Source: Albula goreensis (taxonomy: Eukaryota > Chordata > Actinopteri > Albuliformes > Albulidae). Taken from it: 64,000 bases of DNA. The translations under genes and the position numbers were made by a program. The stretch lies in the NCBI GenBank assembly GCA_022829145.1, contig CM040744.1, positions 8,343,001-8,407,000 of the forward strand, written 5' to 3'. The notes under the pieces were generated by a model. It saw only the letters and a program-made list of their open reading frames with translations. It was not told the DNA's origin and ran no database searches. This document shows, piece after piece, positions 1 through 12,200 of this stretch (its first letter is position 1; every line of letters begins with the position of its first letter).

Positions 1-70
1 ACATTTGAGTCTTGAAGCTGGAACTTTGAGAAAAGGAAATGAAGATTCAATTCTTTTGTCATTTCTGAGG
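1..70 (-). CDS. smarcad1: possible smarcad1 coding exon 3, cut by the window edge
   Basis: On the minus strand an AG (72-71) preceded by a weak pyrimidine tract could open an exon at 70. If exon 2 ends at 415 the joined frame stays open to the window edge and reads LRNDKRIESSFPFLKVP. If exon 2 ends at 429 it meets a stop after three codons. There is no recognisable domain and the acceptor is weak, so this may be intron. Confidence 0.25.
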
Positions 71-263
71 CTGTTGTTTTTAGAAACTATCAAGTGCCCA
101 TCTATCCTTGTCAGTAAGCCTTGAATTGTATCCACTATTACTCTTTCCCAATGTTGTTTTTCACTCCTCGCATGCATGATTTTCAACACTGTTGCCCTTG
201 ACACACACTGTTGCCTTTGCCCTCTGCCCACTGATACTTGGAAGCATCACTAATGTCTGTTTC

Positions 264-306
264 GATGCTGTTACAGCATCACACAGACATGTTCTTTGTG
301 TGATGC
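264..306. repeat. two overlapping inverted repeats (hairpins)
   Basis: GATGCTG/CAGCATC (264-270 and 274-280) forms a 7-bp stem with a 3-nt loop. GCATCACACA/TGTGTGATGC (276-285 and 297-306) forms a perfect 10-bp stem with an 11-nt loop. The arms overlap at 276-280, so the two structures are mutually exclusive. They lie in the presumed second intron of smarcad1. Confidence 0.6.
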
Positions 307-414
307 TATTGCACCTCTAATAAACTAACAGTTATTGTAAGTCACTTTCAATGAAATTCTATTTCTGCTAAAATGTCTGTTGTGTCAAATGGAAAGGTTT
401 CAGTTGACATGTAC

Positions 415-538
415 TTCATGTTCTTCACCAGCTGGTCCCTCCTGAAGCCACTGGTCACAGTATCATCCTCCGAGTCTTGCTCTTCATCGCTCTCTTGCCT
501 TTTTCCAAATGGACGTTTGTGCACAGGAGTTTCTGGTA
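415..538 (-). CDS. smarcad1: smarcad1 coding exon 2 (3' boundary uncertain)
   Basis: The exon follows a clear acceptor on the minus strand (TTTTGTTTTTCACAG, AG at 540-539) and continues the exon 1 frame as IPETPVHKRPFGKRQ, then an acidic run ESDEEQDSEDD. Human SMARCAD1 has a VPETP motif at the equivalent place, as I recall it. The intron between the exons is 580 bp (539-1118). The donor is ambiguous: CTG|GTGAAG would end the exon at 429 (phase 0), while GAA|GTACAT would end it at 415 (phase 2). The reading frame stays open to a stop near 348, so frame alone does not decide. I chose 415 because only that end joins in frame to a possible third exon at the left edge. The region is unstructured and acidic, so sequence conservation gives little help. 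Confidence 0.75.
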
Positions 539-1118
539 CTGTGAAAAACAAAAGACAAGCACTTCGCCATTTACAAAAAAAAAAAACCCCAGGAAATTCT
601 GTTCTTCTTTGACCTCTGACCTCAAGATGGGGCAGACAGAAATACTGGTTGTTAAAAGCTTAATCTCTCTTCATTTCCCTATTTTCTTAATGAAATAAGT
701 TCTGCACTATTGGAAATATGCATTAGTACTCTGTAGGACCTATAGTCTCTGAAGAATGACTTTACAACAATTTTAGCTACAGCACAATTAACTAAGGTCA
801 GACCAAGCAAACAAACTAGCCAACTATCCTACATTATTACATGTTGCACCAACAAATATTCATTCACCTAACAATGTTTGTAAGAACATTTTGTGGGACA
901 GTATGTAGACTAACAAGAAGATCAGGTAACATTAAACAATGGATTAATGACATGTGACAAGAAATATTAAACTCTGGACGTATGGTACAGTAGCAAGCTA
1001 CACCCAGTTAGCGGTATTCTAGCTGTGTCTGTCGCCTTGATGTTTTTTACTAATGTCAATGCACGCCTAAAATAAATCGTGTGCTTTCGTTTCTATCGGA
1101 TTAATACTGGCAACCTAC

Positions 1119-1260
1119 TTAGTTTGTTTTCCTTTTCCGAGTCGGGGCTTGAGGACCCTGGGCTGTGTTGGTCTTGCATCGCCGTTGCCGTACTGTTTTG
1201 TATTTTATTGTTAGTCTTATCTCCTCCATAACGGAACCGGTCAAGATTGAATAAACTCAT
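1119..1260 (-). CDS. smarcad1: smarcad1 coding exon 1 (SNF2-family chromatin remodeller, N-terminus)
   Basis: Read on the minus strand from an ATG at 1260, the exon encodes 47 residues beginning MSLFNLDRFRYGGDK and ending in a Ser/Asp/Glu-rich stretch (SPGSSSPDSEKENKL). The opening matches the human SMARCAD1 start, recalled as MNLFNLDRFRFEKRNK. The family is a DEAD/H-box SNF2 ATPase with N-terminal CUE domains, acting in the nucleus in heterochromatin maintenance and DNA end resection; only the disordered N-terminal tail lies here. The ATG has A at -3 (ACC before ATG). The exon ends at a GTAGGT donor (1118-1113), leaving one base (phase 1), which joins in frame to the acceptor at 539-540. A second GT four bases later gives the wrong frame. 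The linked atoh1 and grid2 genes support orthology. Which fish paralogue it is (a or b) cannot be settled here. Confidence 0.9.
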
Positions 1261-1760
1261 GGTCTTTCCGAAGCAAGCTAAGATAGCTAGTTAGCCAGCT
1301 CGCGGGAAGTTTAACGTCTCTTATGCCCTGTTCTTGTTAAATAACGAGTAGAAAAAGCAATTAGCGTCGATGTCTGGATTGCTAGTACAGCTAGCTGGCT
1401 AATACAAAAGGTAACGAGCGCAAACGTAATATATCAATGAAGCGCTCGATAATGACAATGACTTTTGATGTAAACGCTTCAGCAGAATAGCACAAGTTTT
1501 CCTATACCGGTCGCTGCCTTTAAAATAACGGTCTACAACGAAAATTACTTTATTTTCTCGCTGATGACCAATCTTCTCTGTGGAAATGCCTATTTCCCGC
1601 GAACCGGCGGTGCCCTAGAGTATCCAATAAAGATGTCCTCTATTGGACAGCCAAAAATTCATAACAGAAATGCCGCACCAATGGTGAAAGCCGAAAAGAA
1701 AACCTGGACACAGACAGCGGAATTCTATTGGCTCCAGTTCAGCTATCACGAGACGACAGC
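1261..1760 (-). promoter_or_regulatory. smarcad1: smarcad1 promoter and 5' UTR with five CCAAT boxes
   Basis: Just upstream of the smarcad1 ATG there is no TATA box at a plausible distance. Instead there are five CCAAT/ATTGG pentamers within 164 bp: CCAAT at 1568, 1624 and 1678, and ATTGG at 1642 and 1727. Such NF-Y-type clusters are typical of TATA-less housekeeping promoters. The start site is probably between 1300 and 1560. An open frame across 1564-1782 on the plus strand has no recognisable content. A divergent transcript is possible but nothing shows it. Confidence 0.55.
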
Positions 1761-2398
1761 CACAGTGAGGCACAAAAACTAGACTGTGCTGTAATGTAAT
1801 AAGGCAGCAAGTAAGTAAGCTTGTCTGTGTAAGTGAAATTGAGGCAATCTGCTTGTCATTTGTCCATAATTTTGGGTCAGTATCCACAGCTAGGCTGTAT
1901 TTTGGTAGATTCAATGAAAACTACATATCATGCACCTAAATTGAAATCCACACCTGTCAAAATAAGTGTTATAACACTAAGTAACACCATTTTAATAAAT
2001 GTGAGTCTACATTTTAAAATGAAGTTGCCATATTTGTATCATTTAGTTCTTATGGGTTGTTACATCTGGTTCTGTGGTATGCTTTTTCTCTTTGAGTATG
2101 TTAAAATTTATGCATTGTGCATTCTTTGTTTCACATCTTCTCTGCCAAAATGTTTTGGACCCTATGCAACCTGCACTAAATGTTGTGGACTGTTTGTCAT
2201 GAGATCTTCAGATTAGTTATTTTAATGTGTTGCTTCAGTTGTGCTTTGTCATTGCAATTTTTTTTTTTTATGAATCAATGAAAAGTCATTAAAATGGTCT
2301 GCAGTACATTAGCAAGAAAAATACACTAGGATTCACTCATTTTGTCTCATGATGAATATTTTTTCAGGATTTTCAGCAGTTAAATATTGCGACAGGGA

Positions 2399-2620
2399 AG
2401 GAGTGTCAGACTCAAGTCTTGGAGGGTCACAGTGTCAGCTGGTTTTTAGTATGATTCAGCACTTAAGTCATTAATTAAGGTCATCCATTGCTAAGATGCA
2501 TCAACACATCCAAAGTCTACATTGGGATACTGATCTGCTGATTAAATAAATGAAACAACTCAAAAACCCACAGTCACATAGACCCCCAGGCAACTGAGTT
2601 TGCCAACCCTGTGATACAGG
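2399..2620. mobile_element. probable non-autonomous dispersed repeat with imperfect terminal inverted repeats
   Basis: The left end reads AGGAGTGTCAGACTCAAGTC then TTGGAGGGTCACAGTGTC. The reverse complement of the right end reads AGGGTTGGCAAACTCAGTTG then CCTGGGGGTCTATGTG. These look like diverged inverted ends about 220 bp apart. The wording of the left end and the internal CAGCTGGTTTTTAGT...CACTTAAGTCATTAATT resemble a dispersed repeat I associate with fish genomes. No convincing target-site duplication is visible. The element carries no coding capacity. Confidence 0.4.
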
Positions 2621-2653
2621 AAATGATTGACAAAACTGAGACTGCCGCGGTGT

Positions 2654-2672
2654 CTAACCCTAACCCTAACCC
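2654..2672. repeat. short interstitial telomere-like repeat (CCCTAA)n
   Basis: Just over three units of CTAACC, the vertebrate telomere hexamer read on the C strand, occur here 34 bp beyond the inverted-repeat element. Confidence 0.8.
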
Positions 2673-5600
2673 AGTATGCAGTTGCTTCAGAATTTGTATT
2701 TTCTTATTGCACATCTACCTTTGATGCAGTCTGCTAGAAGTCGATTGACTCTAACTTCCTCTGATTTTAAATCAGCGCTAGTAAAGCAGTAGAGTTCAAC
2801 TGCTTGAGGCAAACTTGTACTTGTGTAACACTGTACAGTCAAAGGCCTCTGGTTCTATATTCAGAATGTAGCAGTTCAGAAGTATAGTCTTTCTTCCATT
2901 ACATCTTTTAGCATTACATATTTTATGTTATGAACATCTTTACACAATTGATTTAAATATTGTCCCTCATACACTGCTGTAGGTGCTGGTGTGTTGTACT
3001 TCTGCTAAGAATAATGTTTTTCTACACATCTAATTGTGTGGCAATCATTCATTCATCCATTCAATTTTAGATACTGCACTAAAATGAGATTATTTCCTTG
3101 TTTTGATTCAGTGTGATTATGAAACTTACCATCACTGTTTAATGTGTGCCTCAGTACCTCAGTACCTAAGTATCTCTAGCTTAGCTGAAATATTCCAATG
3201 GTTGTTCAGTTTGAATACAACGCAATGTATGAATTTAATGCATTATTGTATTAAGTATTGTTAACTATAATGTGAATGTCCTTGTTCTTTTTGCTTGGGA
3301 TCTATGCTGTAAATTTTCAAATAATATTTAACAAATCCGTACTTTCATAGAAAGTACTTCTGGTTTAAATTTGAATCTGACAATACAAAAATGATCATTA
3401 CAAAAACTGTGTGTGTAAAGGTGTGTGTGTTTATATTTGGAGGTTTCTACACTTGGTATCAAAATATGGTCAAAACAGCCTGATGTCCCACACACTGTAA
3501 AATACAATGCATATTTGTTTAGACTTAAGGCTTCATTTATGTAAAAATGATTTTTGTCATACATTTTCATAAATATAAGGAGGCCTATCTATCATAAGTA
3601 TACTGTAAATATTAATATCTATGTAAGTGTTCATCTGAACCAAATGTTTGAGACATGGCTGGTCATATCCCATCCTATATAAAATATACATAATGCCATT
3701 AAAACATATCCTTATCCGTCAAAGGGTCGATGTAAAATGTAGATGGAAACCTAATGATGTGTTGTTTTTAAAATACAATTTTTAAGAATATTTTTGAAGA
3801 GACTCTGTGATGGAAATGTCCACTAGGTGACACACTTGAATAACAAAGAGAGGGTTTGCTTTGGTCTTTCTGCTTGCCGCGCCGTAAATTGGGACACCCA
3901 AAAATGAGGGGTTTGTTTGAGGGGTAAATCACTCACACCCAAAATGACTCTGCAATCTTAGCATATAGAGAGTGCTTTCAGTGATCTGAACATTTTAAAG
4001 ACATACTGAGGATAGAAACACAGAGACACCCCACTATTTCCTACCAACACCAGAAACTCGATGTTATGTTTTGTATGTAAATTGTTATTTCATCCCCAAA
4101 GAAAACTAAATCCATCATTCTGATTAATGATTTAATTGTAGGTTAAAGTGGACTGGTCAGGGAAAGACATTTTATAGCCTAAATATTAAAAGATAAAACT
4201 TTTATTGTGTGCACTAATACCTGACAAAGCAAACCCTGGGTGGATTCGCTTCAGTGGCATTGTAATAACTGTTATCGTTGGACTGTGAAATCATCAATTA
4301 TGTATGAGACAACCCATTCTCTGTAAGATAAGAACAGAAAAGAACACTGATACAAAATACTGATTAAAAAATACTTTATAATCTTTAATATTATTTTTAA
4401 TAACATTATTATTTATAGAAGCATTTTAGTTTTTCTAAAAAAAAACAAGGTTTGGAATTTTTCTATTGTCAATAATTTCTTTATTTTAATCATTTAATTA
4501 TTTTGAAAAAAATATTTTGTTGGAACAAATAAAATAATACTGTAGTGAACATGAGTCTGTCATAAAATTTCTAATTTGTGCTAAATGTAAATAAAAAATA
4601 ATACAGCTTCTCTGGCTCTCTATGCCCCCATGCATCTCACTCTGTCTGTAAGAGTTTTGAGATTTGACCGTGGAAATTGTTGGATCTTTAAACCCAATGT
4701 GGTTTGCCTTCTAATGAACCAGCAGTTTGACAGGACATATTTCTGACCTTTTTATAGAAGTCAACATTCTTTAGTACTGGAGCATAGGATATTTCTTTAA
4801 GAATGACCAATATTTATGTTTCTCATGAGTATCTTTTGTACTGCAAAGCTGAACCTAACAGCACTATACAGTTTCCTTGTCGTCTTTGTAAACTGGATGG
4901 GCAAAAATGTACAGTGCTGGCTTGTGTCAGTCGCTGTGTTCTGCCGCCACAGTGTCTCCACTCTCCCATCACTATGGATACCCTATAACTTACACTGCTG
5001 CCATAAAGACAATAGAAACACTGACATTGAATCTAATCAGGGTCCTGACCTCTCACAGCAGGACACCAAACTGTGGCTCCTGAACTGGTATTCCTGCAGT
5101 CTTAGTCCATAGATGTGTACATCACATATACAGTCTCAGTGCTGACACCCTTAATTAATCTAACATGATGTTTCCCTCTGTTTCATTAAAAGTGATGAAT
5201 GTCTTGTTTGTTGACCTCAGAAATTGCAATCATTTCTGTTAGACTACAAAGCAGACTAACTAGCAAGGCTAAGCTATCGATCTTGCTAGGTTTATAACCA
5301 ATTCCGAGTCTCATCGATGTTTTCATTCAGACTGTCTGCACTGGTCCAATTCAAAGAGATGGCTAGGGCACCAGCAGCACAGAATCAGTGTTAAAATTGA
5401 GGTTGCTGTAGAATGTGGTGAGCTGGAAAATGGTCAGGGCTGTTGCGGCTACTAAAAAGAGGGGTGCTGAGGTAGCCAAAATGGTGGGACCCCAAGAAGA
5501 CCCCAGGTCGGGGAACCGTAGCTCAGGGGTGACCCGATATCCCTACGGACTTGTCACCGAGCCTGTCACCACCCCGTCGCCATGGCTCCCCACTCTCCCG

Positions 5601-7240
5601 AGACCAGCCGGCGGCAGGAGCACCTTGTCTCCGTGGCAACACGTCTGGGATGTGACCCCCTTCCACCCCCCCATCCCTCACATGCACATTTTCCTCCCAC
5701 CCCCCTTACCAGACAAAATTATTACAAAATTAATTGCCATTGTCTCCTTTTCAATTTGCATCACACAGTCACCACAGGGCCAGTGGTACAGTGATAAAAA
5801 TGAAAATAATGATGATTATGAGTGATTTCATTCAAAATAAAAAAAAATGCACTCACATATATAGTGAGAAATCATACTGTTAATGAAAAATTATTATTTT
5901 GGGAACTATGCAGAATGAATAAGAACCTTTAAAAGTCATTTCAGAATTAAATATACAAATAAAATAATCTGTGTGTGCATTATATACCGTATTACTACCG
6001 GCTAAGAATGTTGCAAATGTGCATTGAATAGGTGAGAATGTGATACAAATGTGAAATTCCATATTCAAATCCATATTCTGTGACTATATAATAGTGGTTT
6101 GGGATTAAAATATTTCCCTATTGAAAAAAATTCCCATACATCTCTTGACTGAATGAGAACCCTGGTCCACCGGACTCGATGAAGGTGGACTCCGCCCATG
6201 TCTGGCATTTGATTGGACCAGGGACAGGGAGCAATGGGTCCAGGAAGACAAGAAAGAAAGAGATGTCGACAGGTTGGGACAGTGACTATTATTCGCCCAT
6301 CATATTCCTGCCCTGTGTTCCCAGCGGATGTGAGAAAGGGAGGAGGGCGGTGGCGAGGGAGAGCGTCTCCCTGCCACTCAGCAAGGGGCGGTTCCCTGGC
6401 GAGCCTGGACTGAGGTGGTGGTGGGGAGTTTAATTAAAGCAGGCCACAAGGTGGGGGGGGGGAATGGGCCAACAGGGGCAACAAGGGGGAGTAGACCATC
6501 ACCAGGGTAAGGGCAGTGTGGGAAGAGAATGTGAAGCTCCTCACTGTGTCTCCTCTTTGTTGTCATGCAGCTCCTAATATACTGTGGGAATTCCCATAGA
6601 GAGAGAGAGACAGACAGAGGGAGAGAGAGGGAAGTGAGAGAGGGAACTCACAGAACAAATCAATAATACTAACAATATTTACTGGAAACAAGCTTATCTG
6701 CTCAGCTGACATGCTTATCCAGAAAAATTCGCACAAAGTCATTCTTATATATCATTTATTAATATATATCACATATATTAACTGATGAAATTTATGTTAA
6801 ACACCCTGTTCAACTGTAACTATTACTACTACAAACTGTACTACAGATAATATTACAGATACTACAACATTATTATTATTATGTGCTTTCATTACAATAA
6901 CTTTAAGAATAGTATAATGACATTTTATAAGTTCAGCAGTGCAATTACAAATTTGCTTGAAGGACATTCATTAAATTTGGAGCAGGCCTTTATGAGTGAC
7001 CAAAACTGCCTAGCCACGGAGAAACAAAGCAGAACTGGCATGACGAGTCTGTATCATTACATTTATCTGTCATGATGCCAAGGCAATTTATCACTCTGCG
7101 GCTTGTGCATGCTTTCAATGCTTACAGTGAAGATTTACTTCCTAACGACTAAAACACCTCTCTCAACAAAGAGCAACATGCTAATTTGATCAATAAATTT
7201 TGTATCAACAATGAAAATTGCTGGCAGGGACACGTGCATA

Positions 7241-7242
<2 letters not shown>

Positions 7243-7272
<30 letters not shown>
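7243..7272. repeat. CA microsatellite
   Basis: A pure run of 15 CA dinucleotides in intergenic DNA. Confidence 0.95.
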
Positions 7273-7276
<4 letters not shown>

Positions 7277-8960
7277 CACAATTAAAGGTGGTGAGAGGTG
7301 GTGGCAGTGTGGCGCCATTAGATAGCTGAGTGACGGTTGTCGGCAGATTATGGTAACGGTAGTAGAAGTAAGTGAAGCTTGTTAACAGTTGTGTGTGCGT
7401 GATTCCTCAGGTTGATAAGCGATAAGGAGTGGGGAAGACAACACTTCATAGTAGGGGTAGTGTTTCACGTTTACATTCTGGAGATTTTTTATACCATTGA
7501 ACTGACTTTTTCTAGTGTTTATATCATTTTCATTTTCAATTTCACTCATTTCACACTCCATATTGTAATCTGAAGACTTCTGTCTTTAGCTTACTTATAT
7601 ATATAAAATATAGTCTATCATCAGTTTAGCCAAGAGGTTCTTGCCACTAATTTGTGAAATGTGGTTATATTGTATATGGATAGGGTTTCAGCATGATACA
7701 AACAGGAGCAGACAAACTCATTTGCATGCTGTAATATTTTGGACAGCCAACATAATTACGTGTCTTCATTAAAAAATAAAAATAAAAATAATGGCAATGC
7801 TGTTGCTTATTTTCTATCTTATGATTTCACATGCACTAGACAACTCTTGTCTTGATAAGTAACAAGAGATGTATGGGCAAGTTCCTCAACCACATACAGA
7901 AGCCAAAGGCAAATAGTAATCGGAGACACGGCCCATCCAGGTTTTGCCGTCAGCTCTTGAAACAAAGTCCTAATGACTGTTCATGCTGCTGTCCAGCACC
8001 CGCTGTAGTTTTAATGGTTTCTGATGTTACTTTAGCTGTATGACACTCTTGATAGCTGTTAGCTGCTTTGCCTTTTGCTCACAAAACTGTCTGATGTGTT
8101 ATCGATTTGGCACTGACTTCTGGGATTGATAAGAAACTTGCATGTTGGCACTTGTCTCTGAATCATGTATATCAAATACAGTTTGAGTTGTAATAGCAAG
8201 GTGGACTCACATTTGAGTTTCCCAGATCATTTCTTTGTTGCCAGAAACCAATTACTTTTTGCTTTTGTTTTTTGGATGTAAAAGAGCCACACATTCTTTT
8301 TTCGATTTTAGTTTAGCTTAGTATCTACATTTATATTTCATTCAGATTTTGTTTGCTTTACGGAGTGTATTTGATTTGCTGGGATGTTCAATGGCCTCTA
8401 AAAAAGTAGCATTCTTCACAGGCTGGATTTATCAAAGCCATTAGTGCATGTTAAAATTTTTGCACATGCAGTTTTCAATGAAGAATGTCAATTCCACATT
8501 CATTTAAGGACTTTTAATGTCATCATCAGTTGTCAGGCAAGTAAGGATTTCATTTCTTAGACTGTACAGTGGCGAAAGAACTCATTTATTAAGAGGTTAC
8601 AATACAAAGAGTTATAATACAAAGTTCACAGTAGTGTTTAACCAAACGTGCATTGCGATGCAATCCTACAGTACAAAATGAAAAACTTAATTGTTTTACA
8701 ATAAATTTATCCGTACATAATCAAGAGATTGATGTGGATGAAAGTTAGGAAACACTGGGATACTCCAGATCTGGGGCTGAGAGCCATTGCACTGTACTGT
8801 TCATTTGGTCCTTGGTCACGGGGTCTCACTTCAACACAATTCAGGTTTGGCTCATTGCCATTTGCTGTTTGTGGAACCAAACAGGGATGCGCTGTATCTG
8901 ACCAGACTGCTTTTGGGACCAGAGGTTCAGTCTGTTAATAGAACAGTACATGTCAAGGCC

Positions 8961-9220
8961 CGCTCTTAGAAAAAAAAAAAAAAAAAGGTTCTTATGCGTT
9001 TGTGTTTGTCCCACTGGGGAAGCCCTTAAGGATTCTTCTTTGATAATGGATATTTCTCGAGGGTTCCCAGTAGAACCTTTGGGTTATAAAGACATATAAA
9101 GATATATAAAGAAGCCCTTAAAGTCAGTATCTAATAAGAATTCTCAAGGGTTTCCTTCCAGTAGGAAAAATTAGGTAACCTTTAAAGGTACCTGAAAGAA
9201 CTTTGATTTCTAAGAGTGCA
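8961..9220. mobile_element. MITE-like element with CTCTTAGAAA terminal inverted repeats
   Basis: The left end reads CGCTCTTAGAAA followed by an A-run and AAAGGTTCTT. The right end reads AAAGAACTTTGATTTCTAAGAGTGC, whose reverse complement starts GCACTCTTAGAAATCAAAGT. The shared core CTCTTAGAAA plus the following AAAG(G)TTCTT forms an inverted repeat about 25 bp long, spanning roughly 260 bp. The inside has GGTTCC/GGAACC-like and AGCCCTTAA repeats and no open frame. This is the architecture of a small non-autonomous DNA transposon common in fish. A target-site duplication is not clear. Confidence 0.6.
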
Positions 9221-12200
9221 AAAGAGTTTTAGTGTTGTCTGTACCTGTAAGAGTATGCTTCACACTAAGTGGTCACTAGGTTGTCAGGGATACAGTGTAT
9301 ATGTTGGTCATCTTGTGACAAAAGAGAGGCTTGAGGTATTCCTGGTATTTCCCTCTGGAAGTACATTGGATCGGCAGATTACATGGTATGTGTGATCCAG
9401 TCTCTGCCAGGGAAGGCTGTGGGAGAGGAGCTGGGAGGGGGAAGTTGTGCCGGGGGAGAGGGTAAAGCTGTGGTACTTTTTGATGGAGGTAGGATGGATG
9501 TAGGCGGTGTCTTCATGACAGGTAAGATGTTGTAATGCGAGCCTCCAATTTCTTACTCTTCTTTGTACCACATTTTTAATCTGTTTCCACTTGATTTTAA
9601 TTTTGCCCTGTAGAAATGGATGACTATGATGTAGTCACCTCTGCAGACAAATACACAAATAATGATCTAAATGTTTACTTTTTTCCCATGGAGCGTTTGC
9701 TGTTTATTGCAATGAATTCTAATAATGAAAAAACTTGACATGCATGTCCATGGGAAATTATAGTTGCTTCCATGAAAAACACATTTCTGAGGAGATTTGT
9801 GAAATGCTTTCCCTTATATTCATGCATTGCTGTTTTTTTCCTCTCTTTCCTCTCATTTTTCAGTGCTTAACAATTTTAACAACTTTTGGGGATCTAGATC
9901 AGTGTTGTGATGAGCATAGCAATTATGCTTTAACCATTACTTTGCCTTTGTTATGAATTATAAATATGTTTGAGCAACTTTTTTGGATGCATCAATGGAT
10001 GATCAAGCATATGAAAGAAAGAAAAAGCTATCTTCATTTATCTTCAGACCCAAATATGTGGTATTTTAAGGACTCTGCAATTTTGCTTCCATTTGACTGC
10101 TGTCTAAAACTTTCTAGAAACTTCAATGACTGCAGCACAATTTCCTTAAGGATTTCACAATGGAGAGTTGCTAGTGGGATAGTCCAGGTTCAGGAATCTC
10201 TCATCCTCGTTTCCTTTCGTCTGTCGTCACTTTTGACACGGTATGTGTTCCATCTGTCAGTGCCATCCGCCGGACTTGCTTTTTCATGCTGGTGAATCCG
10301 TCTGTCTCATCTGTCTTCATGCCGTCTCACATTTTACAGCTAAAGTCCAGGACAGAAATTTTGATGATGCTACTGAATTTCGGTTGCCTTGTGGGTTTAG
10401 GGGCAGCGATGGCAAATTCCCCAGCTTGATAAATTGACGTTGAGTGTCCATGGCGATCTGCTTTGACGCGGCGAACAATTCGTCACCAGGGCCGAGACAC
10501 AGTGACACACAGTGCTCAGGAGTCTATCTCAGACTTGGTTCACATCAGCCATCAAATGACTTCTAACAGCGTGAGAATCTTCTAAAACATGTTCCCATCT
10601 TTGATAAGCCCTCTGCAACAATTGAATTGTAGACAGGCTTGTACAATATGTGAAGGTTGATTTGTCGAGTTGTCTATCAAATTGTGGTTCTTTTCATTTG
10701 AAATGAATTTACACCTTTAGCAAAGCTGCCTACCTCTCCTCATTTAGTCTGTCCTGTCTATCAAAATGACAATGCTGCTCCTGTCTTTCCTCAACAAGCG
10801 GAAATAATTTTTTTCTCAGACTCTAATTATCAAATTTTATAAAAGTAGATCATTTTATTTTCAATGTAATAAGGCATGTCAAAAATATATTTTTATTTTG
10901 ATGAGGGGAATAAAAATAAGAAATATGATGCCTGAGATTCTTCAAGACATGGGAGAAGAGAAAGCTTTACAGTAAGCAGGAGTATTTATTGGCCTTTTTA
11001 AAATCAAGTATAGTTGCTTCACAACGTCTAAGCAAAGAGAGATGAATTAGTGAATTGAGCACACTGTTGAAGTTACACTTAATTAACATATTAGAGAGAA
11101 AGGGAGAGACGGTGAGAGAGACAGAGAGAGAGAGACTTGTCTCTGTTGGTCTTCCTCATCTCCTCCCTCTCTCAGTCTGGTTCTTGCACTGCGGAGATTC
11201 TGAAATGCCTGTGTGATGTGACCATAAAGCCCCAGAGCAGCCCCCTGCTGGTGGGGGCTGGTGGGGTTGTGTCTGAGCTGGGCTGTCCCAGCGGGGGGGT
11301 GGTGACAGCGCCGACGGAGGAGATGCGGGAGATGGGGGTGGCGCAATGGGGGCCGATGTCTGACATGACCCCTCCAAGTGGGCCCCCAGCAGGGGGGTGG
11401 GGGGGGCCACAGCCAGGATGAGCCTGGAGCAGTCGCCATGGCATCTTCCCAGCCCACGGCCCCGTCGAGTCTTCCTCTGTCAGTTCTGTCACATGTACAT
11501 ACAGTGGAGGTTCACACACAAATCGTACAAACATTCCTGTGCACAAACCAAAACTCAGCATACACAACTTAATGTTTCGTATGCCAATTCTCATGGCCAA
11601 CATGTTTACACTCTCCAAAATTCGATTCAATATATACAAAATTACATAATAAATAAATTGGAATGTGTTTTGGTTCACATGCTGGTGTACCAAGGAGTTT
11701 GTTCTGGTTTCCAAATGCTGAGCAGAATTCATATCTGTCATGTTAAATGAAAGTTAATTTATGTCTTTCTCCATGGTTATTGCCTCAGGCCAAGATGTGA
11801 GCATTTTCAATCAAGCAGCTTGATGATTTATAATTGAGCCTGAGTTATGTCATGGATATTATTGGAGAGCTGTCACATAAATGTTACAGACCATAAAAAA
11901 TAATTCACTGAACTATTAAACACACATAATGAAATTACATACAGAATGCATATACACCACAAAATAAATTGTTTTATATCCTTACAAGATAATTTAGATG
12001 TATTTTTTGCCTGTGTGCTTTTACAATTATCTTATTTTACAATTACACTCAGAACAAAGAGTAACCATTATTATGATAATAACCACTTTATGATATATTA
12101 CATGAGATCATACCCCATATATTCTTATATTGCAAGGAGAAAATAAATCTGACTGTAGATTTTGTTGGTTGGTTTTGTTGGTAGATTTTGACATTTTTAT

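Larger units (their letters stand above)
1761..8959. other. AT-rich intergenic DNA between smarcad1 and the repeat at 8.96 kb
   Basis: I see no gene here. Open frames such as 1833-2216 (+) are in AT-rich DNA with no recognisable domain. The interval holds a probable inverted-repeat element (2399-2620), a short telomere-like array (2654-2672), a GC-richer patch at 5410-5700 with scattered CpG, a 10-bp inverted repeat at 6160-6223, a purine-rich GAGA tract near 6600-6640 and a CA microsatellite at 7243-7272. Confidence 0.6.

Noticed and set aside
1833..2216. 127-codon open frame on the plus strand near smarcad1
   Set aside because: AT-rich, Cys/Leu-rich composition, no domain, no splice or promoter support.
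5415..5825. 136-codon open frame on the plus strand
   Set aside because: Pro-rich low-complexity translation of a GC-rich patch; no recognisable domain.
11172..11741. 189-codon open frame on the minus strand
   Set aside because: Competing frames on both strands over a G/C-run patch; Pro/Gly/His-rich with no family resemblance.
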